Positions 1 through 9,418 are shown, counted from the stretch's first letter. The stretch: DNA of 64,000 nucleotides from Terrabacter sp040702505 (GCF_040702505.1 NZ_JBFBLC010000002.1:248001-312000); one strand, 5' to 3'. Numbers and translations: made by a program. Notes: generated from the letters alone by a model not told the origin.

Positions 1-30
1 ACTGAGCGACCGACTCGGGTGCAAGGGCGG

Positions 31-64
31 TGGCGCCCGTCCGGCGAGGGCCGGTCGGGTGCCA
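31..64 (-). terminator. Possible hairpin terminator after panB
   Basis: An imperfect GC-rich inverted repeat (GGC-G-CCCG-T-CCGGC against GCCGG-T-CGGG-T-GCC) lies just beyond the panB stop. There is no T tract, as is usual for actinobacterial terminators. The stem has a wobble pair and one mismatch, so the call is tentative. Confidence 0.35.
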
Positions 65-78
65 CTGCTGGGTTGCCG

Positions 79-960
79 TCAGGACTCGAACGAGTGCCCC
101 GCGTCGGGGAAGGCTCCCGACTCCACGTCGGCGGCATACGCCCTCGCCGCGTCGAGGAGCGTCCCGCGCAGGTCGGCGTACTTCTTGACGAAGCGGGGGG
201 AGCGGCCGCTGCGCAGCCCCGCGAAGTCGCTCCACACCAGCACCTGGGCGTCGGTCCCCGCACCGGCGCCGATGCCGATCGTCGGGATGTCGAGCTCCTT
301 CGTGACGCGCTCGGCCACCGGGGCGGGCACCATCTCGAGCACCACCGAGAAGGCGCCGGCGCCCTGCAGCGCGAGCGCGTCGGCGACGAGCGCGTCGGCG
401 GCGTCGCCACGGCCCTGCACCCGGTAGCCACCGAGCTGGTGCTCGCTCTGTGGGGTGAAGCCGAGGTGCGCCATGACCGGGATGCCCGCGCCGGTCAGAG
501 CCCTGACGAGCGGCACCATCGCGGCGCCGCCCTCGAGCTTGACGGCGTGCGCGCGACCCTCCTTCATCAGGCGCACGGCACTGGCGAAGCCCTGCTCGAC
601 GGACGCGCCGTAGGAGCCGAAGGGCAGGTCGGCCACGACGAGCGCCCGGCGCGTGGCCGTGGCGACCGCGCGCACGAGAGGGACCATCTCCTCGAGGGTC
701 ACGGGCACGGTGGTCTCGTAGCCGTAGACGTTGTTGCCCGCCGAGTCACCGACGAGGAGCACGGGGATGCCGGCCTCGTCGAAGATCTCGGCCGCATACA
801 TGTCGTATGCCGTCAGCATCGCCCAGCGCTGCCCCCGGGCCTTCATCTCGTGCAGGTGCGGGATGCGGACTCGTCGCGGCGTCGCGGTCGCCTCCTGTGG
901 CCGGGGGGCCGCTGACCCGGAACCGTAGGGACTCGTCTCCTCGGGGCCTGTACCGCTCAT
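79..960 (-). CDS. panB: 3-methyl-2-oxobutanoate hydroxymethyltransferase (PanB)
   Basis: PanB makes ketopantoate from 2-oxoisovalerate and methylene-tetrahydrofolate, the first step of pantothenate and CoA synthesis in the cytoplasm. The 293-residue protein carries the family blocks LTAYD, VGDSAGNNVYGYETT, VVADLPFGSYGAS, AVKLEGG, MAHLGFTPQSEH and PTIGIGAGAGTDAQVLVW. Length is normal apart from a 35-residue low-complexity N-terminus. I chose the ATG at 960 because a TATGCT -10 hexamer ends 6 nt upstream, which implies a leaderless transcript; the reading frame stays open a little further upstream. It stands alone, divergent from the secreted protease. panB near glnA2-glnE is an old actinobacterial arrangement. 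Confidence 0.95.
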   Translation of the reverse strand: MSGTGPEETSPYGSGSAAPRPQEATATPRRVRIPHLHEMKARGQRWAMLTAYDMYAAEIFDEAGIPVLLVGDSAGNNVYGYETTVPVTLEEMVPLVRAVATATRRALVVADLPFGSYGASVEQGFASAVRLMKEGRAHAVKLEGGAAMVPLVRALTGAGIPVMAHLGFTPQSEHQLGGYRVQGRGDAADALVADALALQGAGAFSVVLEMVPAPVAERVTKELDIPTIGIGAGAGTDAQVLVWSDFAGLRSGRSPRFVKKYADLRGTLLDAARAYAADVESGAFPDAGHSFES

Positions 961-966
961 GGCCCG

Positions 967-972
967 AGCATA
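967..972 (-). promoter_or_regulatory. -10 hexamer of panB (leaderless)
   Basis: TATGCT on the minus strand is followed by 6 nt and the panB ATG, so transcription should begin at or next to the start codon. Confidence 0.6.
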
Positions 973-1046
973 ACCACGGCGACCGGCGTCGAAGAGGCGG
1001 CCGCTTATAGGCCGAAAGATGTCTGCAGCCAAGATCAGCGGTGCAG

Positions 1047-1100
1047 TTCTTTACGAAGAATTTAACGTTCTTTGACGTGAACCCCGTTGAAGCACAAGTT
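1047..1100 (+). promoter_or_regulatory. Promoter region of the M6 protease with TTCTT/AAGAA repeats
   Basis: This AT-rich stretch contrasts with the GC-rich surroundings. TTGACG (1072-1077) and CAAGTT (1095-1100) are 17 nt apart and could be -35 and -10 boxes. Just upstream, TTCTT (1047), AAGAA (1056) and TTCTT (1068) alternate, forming two overlapping inverted repeats that look like an operator. The roughly 90-nt leader also has a 7-bp hairpin (1159-1179) directly before the ribosome-binding site. Confidence 0.4.
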
Positions 1101-1200
1101 TTTTCAATTCCTCTGATAGCGAGCCTCACATTGTCTGTGATCTGTGTTTGCATACCCGAGGCGCCCACCTGCGGCGCCTTGTGACCAGGAGGACAAACAC

Positions 1201-3546
1201 GTGAACAAGCGCCAGTGGAGTGCTGTCTCGGGCTTGGCCGTGGGGGCGCTCGTCGTCACCGGCCTCACCGCCCCGATGCAGGCTCAGGCAACGCCGATTG
1301 CCAAGGCCCCGGTGAGCGGAGACCCCGCGGCCGCCGCGGCTTCCCGCCCGGACAACATGCCCAACCCCCTCGCCGAGGCCCAGGCGGCCGAGCGCAAGGA
1401 CGCGGTCGCCAAGCTCCTCAAGGGTGAGGCCACCACCAAGACGATCAACGGCAACCGGGTCATCGAGGTCAAGTCCACGGGCAAGGACAAGAACGGCAAG
1501 CCGAAGAAGTCGAAGTACGTCAACTACCCGGTGAACCGTGAGGAGGACATCTTCACGATCCTCACCGACTTCGGCGACAAGACGGACCCCAGGACGGGCG
1601 GCACGGCCGGCCCGGTTCACAACAACATCGCCGAGCCCGACCGCAAGTGGGACGGCAGCAAGACCGACGACAACTCGACGTACTGGACCAAGGACTTCAA
1701 CCGCCAGCACTACATGGACATGATGTTCGGCGACGGTGAGTCCTTCAAGGACTTCTACCAGAAGCAGTCCAACGGTCGATTCCTCGCCAAGGGCGACGTC
1801 TCCGACTGGGTGACCGTGCCCTACAACGAGGCCCGCTACGGCCACAACCCGGTCAAGGGCGACGGCACCAGCGAGGCCGACGGCTACTGGAACTACATCA
1901 ACGACGCCGCCCAGGCCTGGTTCAACGCCCAGAAGGCGGCCGGCAAGACGACGGCCGAGATCCGGACGTACCTGCAGCAGTTCGACAAGGTCGACCGCTA
2001 CGACTCCAAGGGCGACGGCGTCTACAACCGTCCCGACGGCTACATCGACCACTTCCAGGCCATCCACGCCGGTGAGGGCGAGGAGGCCGGTGGCGGCACC
2101 GAGGGTGAGGACGCCATCTGGTCGCACCGCTGGTACGCCTACTCCAACAACATGGGCAAGACCGGCCCCGAGGGCAACAAGCTCGGCGGCATCCAGATCG
2201 GTGACACCGGCATCTGGATCGGCGACTACACGACCGAGCCCGAGAACGGCGGCCTCGGCGTCTTCGCTCACGAGTTCGGCCACGACCTCGGCCTGCCCGA
2301 CCTCTACGACACTGCCGGCGGCGACAACAGCACCGCGTTCTGGACCCTGATGAGCGGCGGCTCGTGGCTCAACCACGGCACCGACTCCATCGGCACCACG
2401 CCCGGCTACATGGGTCCGTGGGAGAAGCTGCAGCTCGGCTGGCTCGACCACACGGTCGTGCCCTACGGCAAGGACACCACGGTCAAGCTGAGCCAGGCCG
2501 ACCTGGCCACCAAGAGCGACTCGGTGCAGGCCCTCGTGGTCCCGCTGCCGGAGCGCACCCTGTCGACGAAGCGCAACTCCCCGCACTCCGGCAACGCCGA
2601 GTGGTGGAGCGGCTACGGCGACAACCTCAACTCGACCCTGACCCGCACCGTCGACCTGACGGACGCCACCTCGTCCGCCTCGGTCAGCGCCTGGGTCCAG
2701 GGCAACCTCGAGGAGGGCTACGACTTCCTCTACGGCGAGATCTCGACCGACAACGGCGCTTCCTGGAAGACGCTGAGCGAGGACACCGGCAAGTTCGCCT
2801 GGTCGCAGAAGACGTGGGACCTCTCGGCCTACACGGGCAAGAGCGTCCAGCTGCGCTTCCGCGTCGCCACCGACGGTGGTGTCTCGAGCGAGGCCTTCAT
2901 CGACGACGTCGTCGTGACGAAGGACGGCAAGGCCGGAGCGGTCGACGACGTCGAGTCCGGTGCCGGTGCGTGGACCGCCAAGGGCTTCACCATCATCAAC
3001 GGCACGACGACCAAGCAGGTCCAGGACTTCTACTTCGCCGAGAACCGCGTCTACAGCGGCTACGACGCGACGCTGAAGACCGGCCCGTACAACTTCGGCT
3101 TCGCCAACACCCGTCCCGACTGGGTGGAGCGCTTCCCGTACCAGAACGGCATGCTCGTCTGGTTCGCCAACGGCGAGTACACCGACAACAACACCTCGAA
3201 GCACCCTGGTGCCGGTGAGATCCTGCCGGTCGACGCCCGCCCGGCGCCGATCATGCTGAACAACGCCGACGGCACCCGCACGATGCTCGGCAACCGCCGC
3301 CAGCCGTTCGACGCCACGTTCGGCCAGGAGAAGACCGACTCGGTCACCTTCCACCGCAACGGTGTCGCGACCACCGTCCCGAAGCAGCCGGCCATCCCGA
3401 CCTTCGACGACCGCGACCCGAACCGCTACTGGACCGCCGACAACCCGTGGGCGTCCACCAAGGTGGCCGGTTCCGGCACGACGATGACCGTCGCCAAGAC
3501 CCGCAAGGGCGGCGACGAGCTGGAGGTCAAGGTCGCCTTCAAGTGA
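1201..3546 (+). CDS. Secreted immune-inhibitor-A type metalloprotease (peptidase M6)
   Basis: This is a secreted zinc endopeptidase of 781 residues. A Sec signal peptide occupies about residues 1-32 (basic start, hydrophobic core, cleavage near AQA). The catalytic signature HEFGHDLGLPD spans residues 357-367, with H357, E358 and H361 as zinc and catalytic residues. A conserved SGGSWL block and a C-terminal beta-sandwich (around residues 460-600, with EISTDNGASWKTL) follow, as in the InhA family. The GTG start at 1201 has an AGGAGGA ribosome-binding site 7 nt upstream. The gene is monocistronic and ends in a strong terminator. It sits between panB and glnA2, where M. tuberculosis (from memory) encodes two secreted serine proteases. 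The physiological substrate is unknown. Confidence 0.9.
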   Translation: MNKRQWSAVSGLAVGALVVTGLTAPMQAQATPIAKAPVSGDPAAAAASRPDNMPNPLAEAQAAERKDAVAKLLKGEATTKTINGNRVIEVKSTGKDKNGKPKKSKYVNYPVNREEDIFTILTDFGDKTDPRTGGTAGPVHNNIAEPDRKWDGSKTDDNSTYWTKDFNRQHYMDMMFGDGESFKDFYQKQSNGRFLAKGDVSDWVTVPYNEARYGHNPVKGDGTSEADGYWNYINDAAQAWFNAQKAAGKTTAEIRTYLQQFDKVDRYDSKGDGVYNRPDGYIDHFQAIHAGEGEEAGGGTEGEDAIWSHRWYAYSNNMGKTGPEGNKLGGIQIGDTGIWIGDYTTEPENGGLGVFAHEFGHDLGLPDLYDTAGGDNSTAFWTLMSGGSWLNHGTDSIGTTPGYMGPWEKLQLGWLDHTVVPYGKDTTVKLSQADLATKSDSVQALVVPLPERTLSTKRNSPHSGNAEWWSGYGDNLNSTLTRTVDLTDATSSASVSAWVQGNLEEGYDFLYGEISTDNGASWKTLSEDTGKFAWSQKTWDLSAYTGKSVQLRFRVATDGGVSSEAFIDDVVVTKDGKAGAVDDVESGAGAWTAKGFTIINGTTTKQVQDFYFAENRVYSGYDATLKTGPYNFGFANTRPDWVERFPYQNGMLVWFANGEYTDNNTSKHPGAGEILPVDARPAPIMLNNADGTRTMLGNRRQPFDATFGQEKTDSVTFHRNGVATTVPKQPAIPTFDDRDPNRYWTADNPWASTKVAGSGTTMTVAKTRKGGDELEVKVAFK

Positions 3547-3566
3547 CCTTCCCCCTCTGACGCGTC

Positions 3567-3594
3567 GGGCCCCCGGGACTTCTCCCGGGGGCCC
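3567..3594 (+). terminator. Strong hairpin terminator of the M6 protease
   Basis: A perfect 12-bp stem (GGGCCCCCGGGA, loop CTTC, TCCCGGGGGCCC) starts 20 nt after the stop codon. Confidence 0.85.
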
Positions 3595-3699
3595 TTCGCA
3601 TGCCCACGAGAGCCGAGCGGACGGCATACGGCAGGGGGCTCGTCCCGAAAGGCCGTGTCTCGCAACATCCCCGAAACAGCGATGCGGCAGGATCGACAC

Positions 3700-5037
3700 A
3701 TGAACCGTCAGGAAGAGTTCGTGCTGCGCACGATCGAAGAGCGCGACATCCGGTTCGTCCGTCTGTGGTTCACGGACGTCCTGGGCACCCTCAAGTCGGT
3801 GGCGGTCGCCCCGGCCGAGCTCGAGGGCGCCTTCGCGGAGGGCATCGGCTTCGACGGTTCGGCGATCGAGGGCTTCGCACGGGTCTACGAGGCCGACATG
3901 CTGGCCAAGCCCGACCCGTCGACCTTCCAGATCCTGCCGTGGCGCGGCGACCCGCCGGGAACGGCCCGGATGTTCTGCGACCTGCAGCTGCCCGACGGCA
4001 CCCCGAGCTTCGCCGACCCGCGGCACGTGCTGCAGCGCGCCCTCGGCCGGGCCGCCGACCTCGGCTTCACCTTCTACACCCACCCGGAGATCGAGTTCTT
4101 CCTGCTCGAGCAGGGGCGTGCCGCCGACGGCCGGCCGGTGCCCGTCGACGACGCCGGCTACTTCGACCACGTGCCGCACGGCACCGGCCACGACTTCCGC
4201 CGCGCCGCCATCACGATGCTCGAGAACATGGGCATCTCCGTCGAGTTCAGCCACCACGAGGGCGCACCCGGGCAGAACGAGATCGACCTGCGCTACGCCG
4301 ACGCGCTGAGCACGGCCGACAACATCCAGACCTTCCGCACGGTGGTCAAGGAGGTGGCGCTGACGCAGGGCATCTACGCCACCTTCATGCCCAAGCCCTT
4401 CTCGGAGCACCCGGGCTCGGGCATGCACACCCACCTCTCGCTCTTCGAGGGCGACTCCAACGCCTTCTACGAGGCGGGCGCGCCCTACCAGCTGAGCAAG
4501 GTGGGCCGTCAGTTCATCGCCGGCCTGATGCGTCACGGCGCCGAGATCGCCGCCGTCACCAACCAGTGGGTCAACTCCTACAAGCGGCTCTGGGGCGGGG
4601 GAGAGGCGCCGGCCCACCTGACGTGGGGGCACAACAACCGCTCCGCCATGGTGCGGGTGCCGATGCACAAGCCCAACAAGGGCCAGTCGACCCGGGTCGA
4701 GGTGCGCTCGCTCGACGCCGCGTGCAACCCCTACCTGGCGTTCGCCGTGCTGCTCGCGGCCGGGCTCAAGGGCATCGAGGAGGGCTACGACCTCCCGCCC
4801 GAGACCGAGGACGACGTGTGGAGCCTCACCGACGCCGAGCGACGCGCGATGGGCATCAAGCCGCTGCCGGCCTCGCTCGGCCGGGCCCTCGAGGTCATGG
4901 AGGAGAGCGAGCTCGTCGCCGAGGTGCTCGGTGAGCACGTCTTCGAGTTCTTCCTGCGCAACAAGCGCCAGGAGTGGCTCGACTACCGCCACGAGGTCAC
5001 CCGCTTCGAGCTCGATCGCTACCTGCCGCGGCTCTGA
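3700..5037 (+). CDS. glnA2: Glutamine synthetase family protein GlnA2
   Basis: This cytoplasmic ATP-dependent ligase of the type I glutamine synthetase fold has 445 residues. From the N-terminus (RTIEERDIRFVRLWFTD) it matches the GlnA2 subfamily: IGFDGSAIEGF, EIEFFL, the KPF-SEHPGSGMHTH active-site block and NSYKRL. GlnA2 proteins are described as glutamine synthetases in mycobacteria and as gamma-glutamylpolyamine synthetases in Streptomyces, so the substrate here is open. The ATG at 3700 is favoured because a -10-like CAGGAT ends 6 nt upstream; in-frame starts at 3682 and 3655 are possible. A GlnR-like half pair (GCAAC-N6-GAAAC, 3662-3677) lies in the promoter. The stop is 3 nt before glnE, so the two form an operon. 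Confidence 0.9.
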   Translation: MNRQEEFVLRTIEERDIRFVRLWFTDVLGTLKSVAVAPAELEGAFAEGIGFDGSAIEGFARVYEADMLAKPDPSTFQILPWRGDPPGTARMFCDLQLPDGTPSFADPRHVLQRALGRAADLGFTFYTHPEIEFFLLEQGRAADGRPVPVDDAGYFDHVPHGTGHDFRRAAITMLENMGISVEFSHHEGAPGQNEIDLRYADALSTADNIQTFRTVVKEVALTQGIYATFMPKPFSEHPGSGMHTHLSLFEGDSNAFYEAGAPYQLSKVGRQFIAGLMRHGAEIAAVTNQWVNSYKRLWGGGEAPAHLTWGHNNRSAMVRVPMHKPNKGQSTRVEVRSLDAACNPYLAFAVLLAAGLKGIEEGYDLPPETEDDVWSLTDAERRAMGIKPLPASLGRALEVMEESELVAEVLGEHVFEFFLRNKRQEWLDYRHEVTRFELDRYLPRL

Positions 5038-5040
5038 GGC

Positions 5041-8000
5041 ATGGCGTCACGCACGAGCACGACGGAGGGGGCCCTGGCCCGTCTCGGCTTCCCGGACGCC
5101 CAGCGGGCGGCGCAGCTCGTCCAGGACGATGCCCTTCTCCCCGTCCGCGCGGCGATCCCCGGAGGGCAGCTCGACGCGCTGGCGGCCGTCGTCGCCGACA
5201 CGGCCGACCCCGAGCAGTGCCTGCTGGGGCTGGTGCGGGTGGCGGAGTCCCTCGCCCGCGCGGGGGACGCGCCGCGGTGGGGCATCTCGGCGTTCGCGGC
5301 CGAGCTCGCCTCGGAGGGGTCGGGCCGGGAGCGTGTCCTCGGCGTGATGGGTGCCTCGACCGCCCTGGTGGACCACCTGGTGCGCCATCCCGAGCACTGG
5401 GTCGACGCGGCCGAGGCCCAGCGCCGCACGAGCGAGCAGACTCGCGCCGACCTCGTGCGCGCGGTCGGCGAGGAGCGGGGCGAGCGCAGCGCCCTGGATG
5501 CGCTGCGCATCGCCTACCGGCGGCAGCTGCTGCGGATCGCCGCCCTGGACGTGACCTGCCCGGACCCGCTGGTCGAGATGCCGGCGGTCGGCGAGGCGCT
5601 GGCCGAGCTCGCCGAAGCGGCCCTCGAGGCGGCGCTGGTCATCGCACGCGAGGAGTACGGCCCCGGCCACGAGGCGTGCCGCCTGGCCGTCATCGGCATG
5701 GGCAAGACCGGGGGCGGGGAGCTCAACTACGTCAGCGACGTCGACGTCATCCTCGTCGCCGAGCCCGGCGACGGCGTCGACGAGGACACGGCGCTGCGGG
5801 TCGGCACGACGCTCGCGACGTCGCTGATGCGGGCCTGCTCGGCACCCACCCCCGAAGGCAGCCTGTGGCCAGTCGACGCCGCCCTGCGCCCCGAGGGCAA
5901 GCAGGGCCCCCTCGTCCGGACCATCGCCAGCCACAAGGCGTACTACGAGCGATGGGCCAAGACGTGGGAGTTCCAGGCGCTGCTCAAGGCGTGGGTCTCC
6001 GCGGGCGACAAGGAGGTCGGGCTGCGCTACAAGGCCGAGATCTCCCCGATGGTGTGGGAGGCCGCCGGGCGGCCCAACTTCGTCGAGGACGTCCAGGCGA
6101 TGCGCCGGCGCGTCGAGCAGCACGTGCCCGCCAACGAGGCCGATCGCCAGCTCAAGCTCGGGCCCGGCGGCCTGCGTGACGTCGAGTTCAGCGTCCAGCT
6201 GCTCCAGCTCGTCCACGGTCGCACCGACCCGAGCCTGCGGTCGGCCACGACCCTGGAGGCGCTGGCATCGCTCGCGCGCGGCGGCTACGTGGGCCGGGAG
6301 GACGCGGCGACCCTCGACCGCGCCTACCGTCACCTGCGGTGTCTCGAGCACCGCATCCAGCTGCACCGGCTGCGGCGCACCCACCTCATGCCGGTGACCG
6401 AGCCCGACCTGCGCCGGCTCGGTCGCGCCATGGGACACCGCACGCATCCCGCGCAGGCCGTCGTGGCCGACCGCCAGGCGTCGGCACGCGAGGTGCGCCG
6501 GCTGCACGAGCGGCTCTTCTACCGGCCGCTGCTGGCCGCCGCCGCCAAGCTCAGCCCGAGCGAGGCGCGGCTGAGTCCCGAGGCGGCCCAGCAGCGCCTG
6601 CTGGCGCTGGGCTTCCGGGACCCGGCGGGCGCCCTGCGCCACATCGAGGCCCTCACCACCGGCGTCAGCCGCCGCGCCGCCATCCAGCGGACCCTGCTGC
6701 CCGTCATGCTGGGCTGGTTCGCCGACGAGGCCGACCCGGATGCCGGGCTGCTGTCGTTCCGCCGGGTGTCCGACGAGCTCGGGACCACGCACTGGTACCT
6801 CGCGATGCTGCGCGACGAGGGGCGCGCGGCCGACCGGCTGGCCCACACGCTCGCCCGGAGCCGGTATGCCGCCGACCTGCTCGTGCGCTCCCCGAAGAGC
6901 GTGTCGATGCTCGGCGACGACAACGGTCTTCTCCCGCGCACCCGGGAGGCGCTGACTGCCACGATGCAGTCCGCGGCGGGTCGTCGCGACTCCGCTGCCG
7001 ACGCCGTCGCGGCGGTGCGCGCCATCCGCCGTCATGAGCTGCTGCGCATCGTCATCAGCGACCTCGTCGGGGTCACCGACCTCAGCGGGGTGGGGGCGGC
7101 GCTGACCGACCTCACCGCCGCCACGGTGCAGGTCGCGCTCACGGCCGCGGTCGAGGAGGTCGAGCGCCGCGAGGGCGGGCCGATCGGCGGGGACGTCCTC
7201 GTCGTCGCCATGGGCAGCTTCGGCGGCCGCGAGCTCGGCTACGCCTCGGACGCCGACGTGATGTTCGTGCACCGTCCGCACCCCGGTGCCTCCGAGCAGG
7301 ACGTGCAGGACGTGCAGGCCAGGGCCACGCTCGTGGTGCAGGAGCTGCGCAGGCTGCTGGGCGCTCCCGGGGCCGACCCCGCGCTCGGGCTCGACGCCGA
7401 CCTGCGACCCGAGGGCAAGGGCGGGCCGCTCGTGCGCAGCATCGACTCGTTCCGCACCTACTACGACCGGTGGGCGCTGACGTGGGAGTTCCAGGCCCTG
7501 CTCCGGGCCACGCCGATCGCCGGGCCGCAGGAGCTGGCCGACGAGTTCCTGGCACTCATCGACCCGCTGCGCTGGCCGGAGGGCGGCATCGACGCCCGCC
7601 AGGTCCGCGAGATCCGCACGCTCAAGGCGCGGATGGAGAGCGAGCGGCTGCCGCGCGGCGCCGACCCGCGGACGCACCTCAAGCTCGGCCGGGGCGGCCT
7701 GACCGACGTCGAGTGGGTCGTGCAGCTGCACCAGCTGCTCCACGCCCACGACCACCGGGCCCTGCGGGTGACGGGGACCATGTCAGGTCTCGCTGCACTG
7801 GGCGAGGAGGGGCTGGTTGCCGCGGAGGACGTCACGGCCCTGCGGGAGGCGTGGCAGCTCGGCGCGCGCATGCGCAACGCGGGGGTGCTGTGGCGTGGCA
7901 AGGCGATCGACAGCGTCCCGTCGGACCTGCGCGACCTCGACGGCATCGGCCGCATCATGGGCCGGCCGGCCGGGGAAGGGGCGGCCCTCGCCGAGCTGTG

Positions 8001-8082
8001 GCGGCGCGTCGCCAGACGTGCCAGACATGCCACTGATTTCAACTTTTACGACTCCCCTCCTCGGGGTAGCGTCGGCACGTGA
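5041..8082 (+). CDS. glnE: Bifunctional glutamine synthetase adenylyltransferase/deadenylylase (GlnE)
   Basis: GlnE attaches and removes AMP on the tyrosine of GlnA according to nitrogen status. The 1013-residue protein has the expected two nucleotidyltransferase halves. The first signature, GMGKTGGGELNYVSDVDV, is near residue 218 and the second, AMGSFGGRELGYASDADV, near residue 722; both keep the D-x-D metal-binding pair. Each half is followed by a helical GlnD-like segment with RPEGK and LGxGGLxDVE. The start is 3 nt after glnA2 and the stop overlaps the next gene by 4 nt. Its likely target GlnA1 is encoded at 28.1-29.5 kb, whereas in M. tuberculosis (from memory) glnE and glnA1 are neighbours. 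Confidence 0.95.
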   Translation: MASRTSTTEGALARLGFPDAQRAAQLVQDDALLPVRAAIPGGQLDALAAVVADTADPEQCLLGLVRVAESLARAGDAPRWGISAFAAELASEGSGRERVLGVMGASTALVDHLVRHPEHWVDAAEAQRRTSEQTRADLVRAVGEERGERSALDALRIAYRRQLLRIAALDVTCPDPLVEMPAVGEALAELAEAALEAALVIAREEYGPGHEACRLAVIGMGKTGGGELNYVSDVDVILVAEPGDGVDEDTALRVGTTLATSLMRACSAPTPEGSLWPVDAALRPEGKQGPLVRTIASHKAYYERWAKTWEFQALLKAWVSAGDKEVGLRYKAEISPMVWEAAGRPNFVEDVQAMRRRVEQHVPANEADRQLKLGPGGLRDVEFSVQLLQLVHGRTDPSLRSATTLEALASLARGGYVGREDAATLDRAYRHLRCLEHRIQLHRLRRTHLMPVTEPDLRRLGRAMGHRTHPAQAVVADRQASAREVRRLHERLFYRPLLAAAAKLSPSEARLSPEAAQQRLLALGFRDPAGALRHIEALTTGVSRRAAIQRTLLPVMLGWFADEADPDAGLLSFRRVSDELGTTHWYLAMLRDEGRAADRLAHTLARSRYAADLLVRSPKSVSMLGDDNGLLPRTREALTATMQSAAGRRDSAADAVAAVRAIRRHELLRIVISDLVGVTDLSGVGAALTDLTAATVQVALTAAVEEVERREGGPIGGDVLVVAMGSFGGRELGYASDADVMFVHRPHPGASEQDVQDVQARATLVVQELRRLLGAPGADPALGLDADLRPEGKGGPLVRSIDSFRTYYDRWALTWEFQALLRATPIAGPQELADEFLALIDPLRWPEGGIDARQVREIRTLKARMESERLPRGADPRTHLKLGRGGLTDVEWVVQLHQLLHAHDHRALRVTGTMSGLAALGEEGLVAAEDVTALREAWQLGARMRNAGVLWRGKAIDSVPSDLRDLDGIGRIMGRPAGEGAALAELWRRVARRARHATDFNFYDSPPRGSVGT

Positions 8083-9347
8083 GTCCGAGCCAGGGGAACG
8101 ACGTCGACGCGCCGACGTTCGCCGCCGTCCTCCGCGTGCGCCGGTACCTCCCCGTCTTCCTGGCCAACGCCCTGTCGATGTGGGGCGACTACATCGCCCG
8201 CATCACCATCGCCGCGGTCGTCTACAACCGCACCGGCTCGCCGCTCGCCACGGCCGGCACCCTGGCGGTGAGCCTCGTCCCGACGTTCCTCGGACGGAGC
8301 CTGCTCGGGCCGCTCGTCGACCGGATGCCCTACAAGTGGGTCCTGATCTGGTCGCACCTGCTGCGCGCAACGTGCGTGCTGGTCCTGATGGGGATGGTGC
8401 TTCAGAACGCGAGCTACTGGCTGCTGTTCCTCGTGCTCTTCGTGCTCGAGCTCATCGGCGGTGCCTCCACCGCCTCCTACATGGTGCTGCTCACCGACCT
8501 CGTCGAGGACCGCCGGCTCTACGCCAAGGCGGTCGCCCTCGGGGCGATGTCGGAGCAGTTCAACCAGGCGATTGGCCTGGCGGTCGGTGGCGGGCTGATC
8601 GCGATCGTGGGTCCCGAGACCGGGCTGGTCTTCGACCTGGTGACCTTCGTCGTCAGCGCGGTCGTCATCCTCTTCGTCGTGCAGGTGCGCCCGGTCCACG
8701 GCGAGCGCGGTCGCGGGGTGCGCGGCTTCGCTCGCGACCTGTCCAGCGCGGCCAGTGACCTGGCCCGCCACCCGGTCCTCTTCCGGCTGATGAGCCTCAG
8801 CGCCGTCGCGTGCGTGGGCATCGTCGCGCCCGAGGCGCTCGCCCTGCCGATCGCCGATGGCAACAGGTGGGGCGGGGTGCTGATGGCCTCGCCCATCGTG
8901 GGTGCCGTCGTGGGAATCGTCCTGATCGGGCGCATGGACGTGCTGAGGCAGAACCGGACCATCGTGCCGCTGGCCCTCGCCATGCCGGTGCCCCTGCTGC
9001 TGGCCGCCCTGCAGCCGCCCCTGTGGGTCACCATGGTGCTCTTCTTCCTCTCCGGCGTCCTGCAGGCGTTCATGGTGCCGCTCCAGGCCACCTTCGCCCT
9101 GACGACCGAGCCGGCCATGCGCGGGCGCATCTTCAGCCTCGCCGGCTCCGTGTCCGTGGCCGCCGCCGGCGTCTCCTACCTCGCCGCCGGGTGGGTGGCG
9201 AAGTACGCCACGCCAAACGGGGCGGTGGCCATCTGCGCCGCGGTGTGCCTGGTGCTCACCGCGGTGCTTGCCGTCACCTGGCCGCACCGTCGGGTGCGCC
9301 TGGCGGTCGACAGCGCGTACGCCACGACCTCCTCGCGCGCGGCCTGA
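8079..9347 (+). CDS. MFS transporter
   Basis: This 422-residue integral membrane protein has about 12 hydrophobic segments starting near residue 25. The LGRSLLGPLVDRMPYK stretch resembles the cytoplasmic loop 2-3 motif of major facilitator antiporters. The RYLPVFLANALSMWGDYIAR N-terminus is typical of DHA3-like exporters (macrolide efflux MefA-like), so export of a small compound is likely but unproven. The GTG start overlaps the glnE stop by 4 nt (GTGA), which suggests translational coupling. It is the first gene of the accessory block between glnE and glnA1 and shows no functional link to nitrogen control. Confidence 0.8.
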   Translation: MSPSQGNDVDAPTFAAVLRVRRYLPVFLANALSMWGDYIARITIAAVVYNRTGSPLATAGTLAVSLVPTFLGRSLLGPLVDRMPYKWVLIWSHLLRATCVLVLMGMVLQNASYWLLFLVLFVLELIGGASTASYMVLLTDLVEDRRLYAKAVALGAMSEQFNQAIGLAVGGGLIAIVGPETGLVFDLVTFVVSAVVILFVVQVRPVHGERGRGVRGFARDLSSAASDLARHPVLFRLMSLSAVACVGIVAPEALALPIADGNRWGGVLMASPIVGAVVGIVLIGRMDVLRQNRTIVPLALAMPVPLLLAALQPPLWVTMVLFFLSGVLQAFMVPLQATFALTTEPAMRGRIFSLAGSVSVAAAGVSYLAAGWVAKYATPNGAVAICAAVCLVLTAVLAVTWPHRRVRLAVDSAYATTSSRAA

Positions 9348-9364
9348 CCCGGAGCGGGAACAGC

Positions 9365-9400
9365 GACGGCGCGGCGCCGCCGATGCGACGCCGCGTCGTC
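9365..9400. terminator. Hairpin terminator between convergent genes
   Basis: A 12-bp stem with one G-T pair (GACGGCGCGGCG against CGCCGCGTCGTC, 12-nt loop) lies between the MFS gene and the convergent wall-hydrolase gene. Confidence 0.55.
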
Positions 9401-9418
9401 GGGCACGGTCGGGGGCGT

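Noticed and set aside
1126..4992. A 1288-codon open frame on the minus strand opposite the M6 protease and glnA2
   Set aside because: Both opposite-strand genes match known families over their full length. The long frame is the usual high-GC shadow, and its translation is Val/Leu/Gly/Arg-rich without any domain.
5047..7755. A 902-codon minus-strand frame opposite glnE
   Set aside because: It is a shadow of glnE; the composition is repetitive and no family is recognisable.
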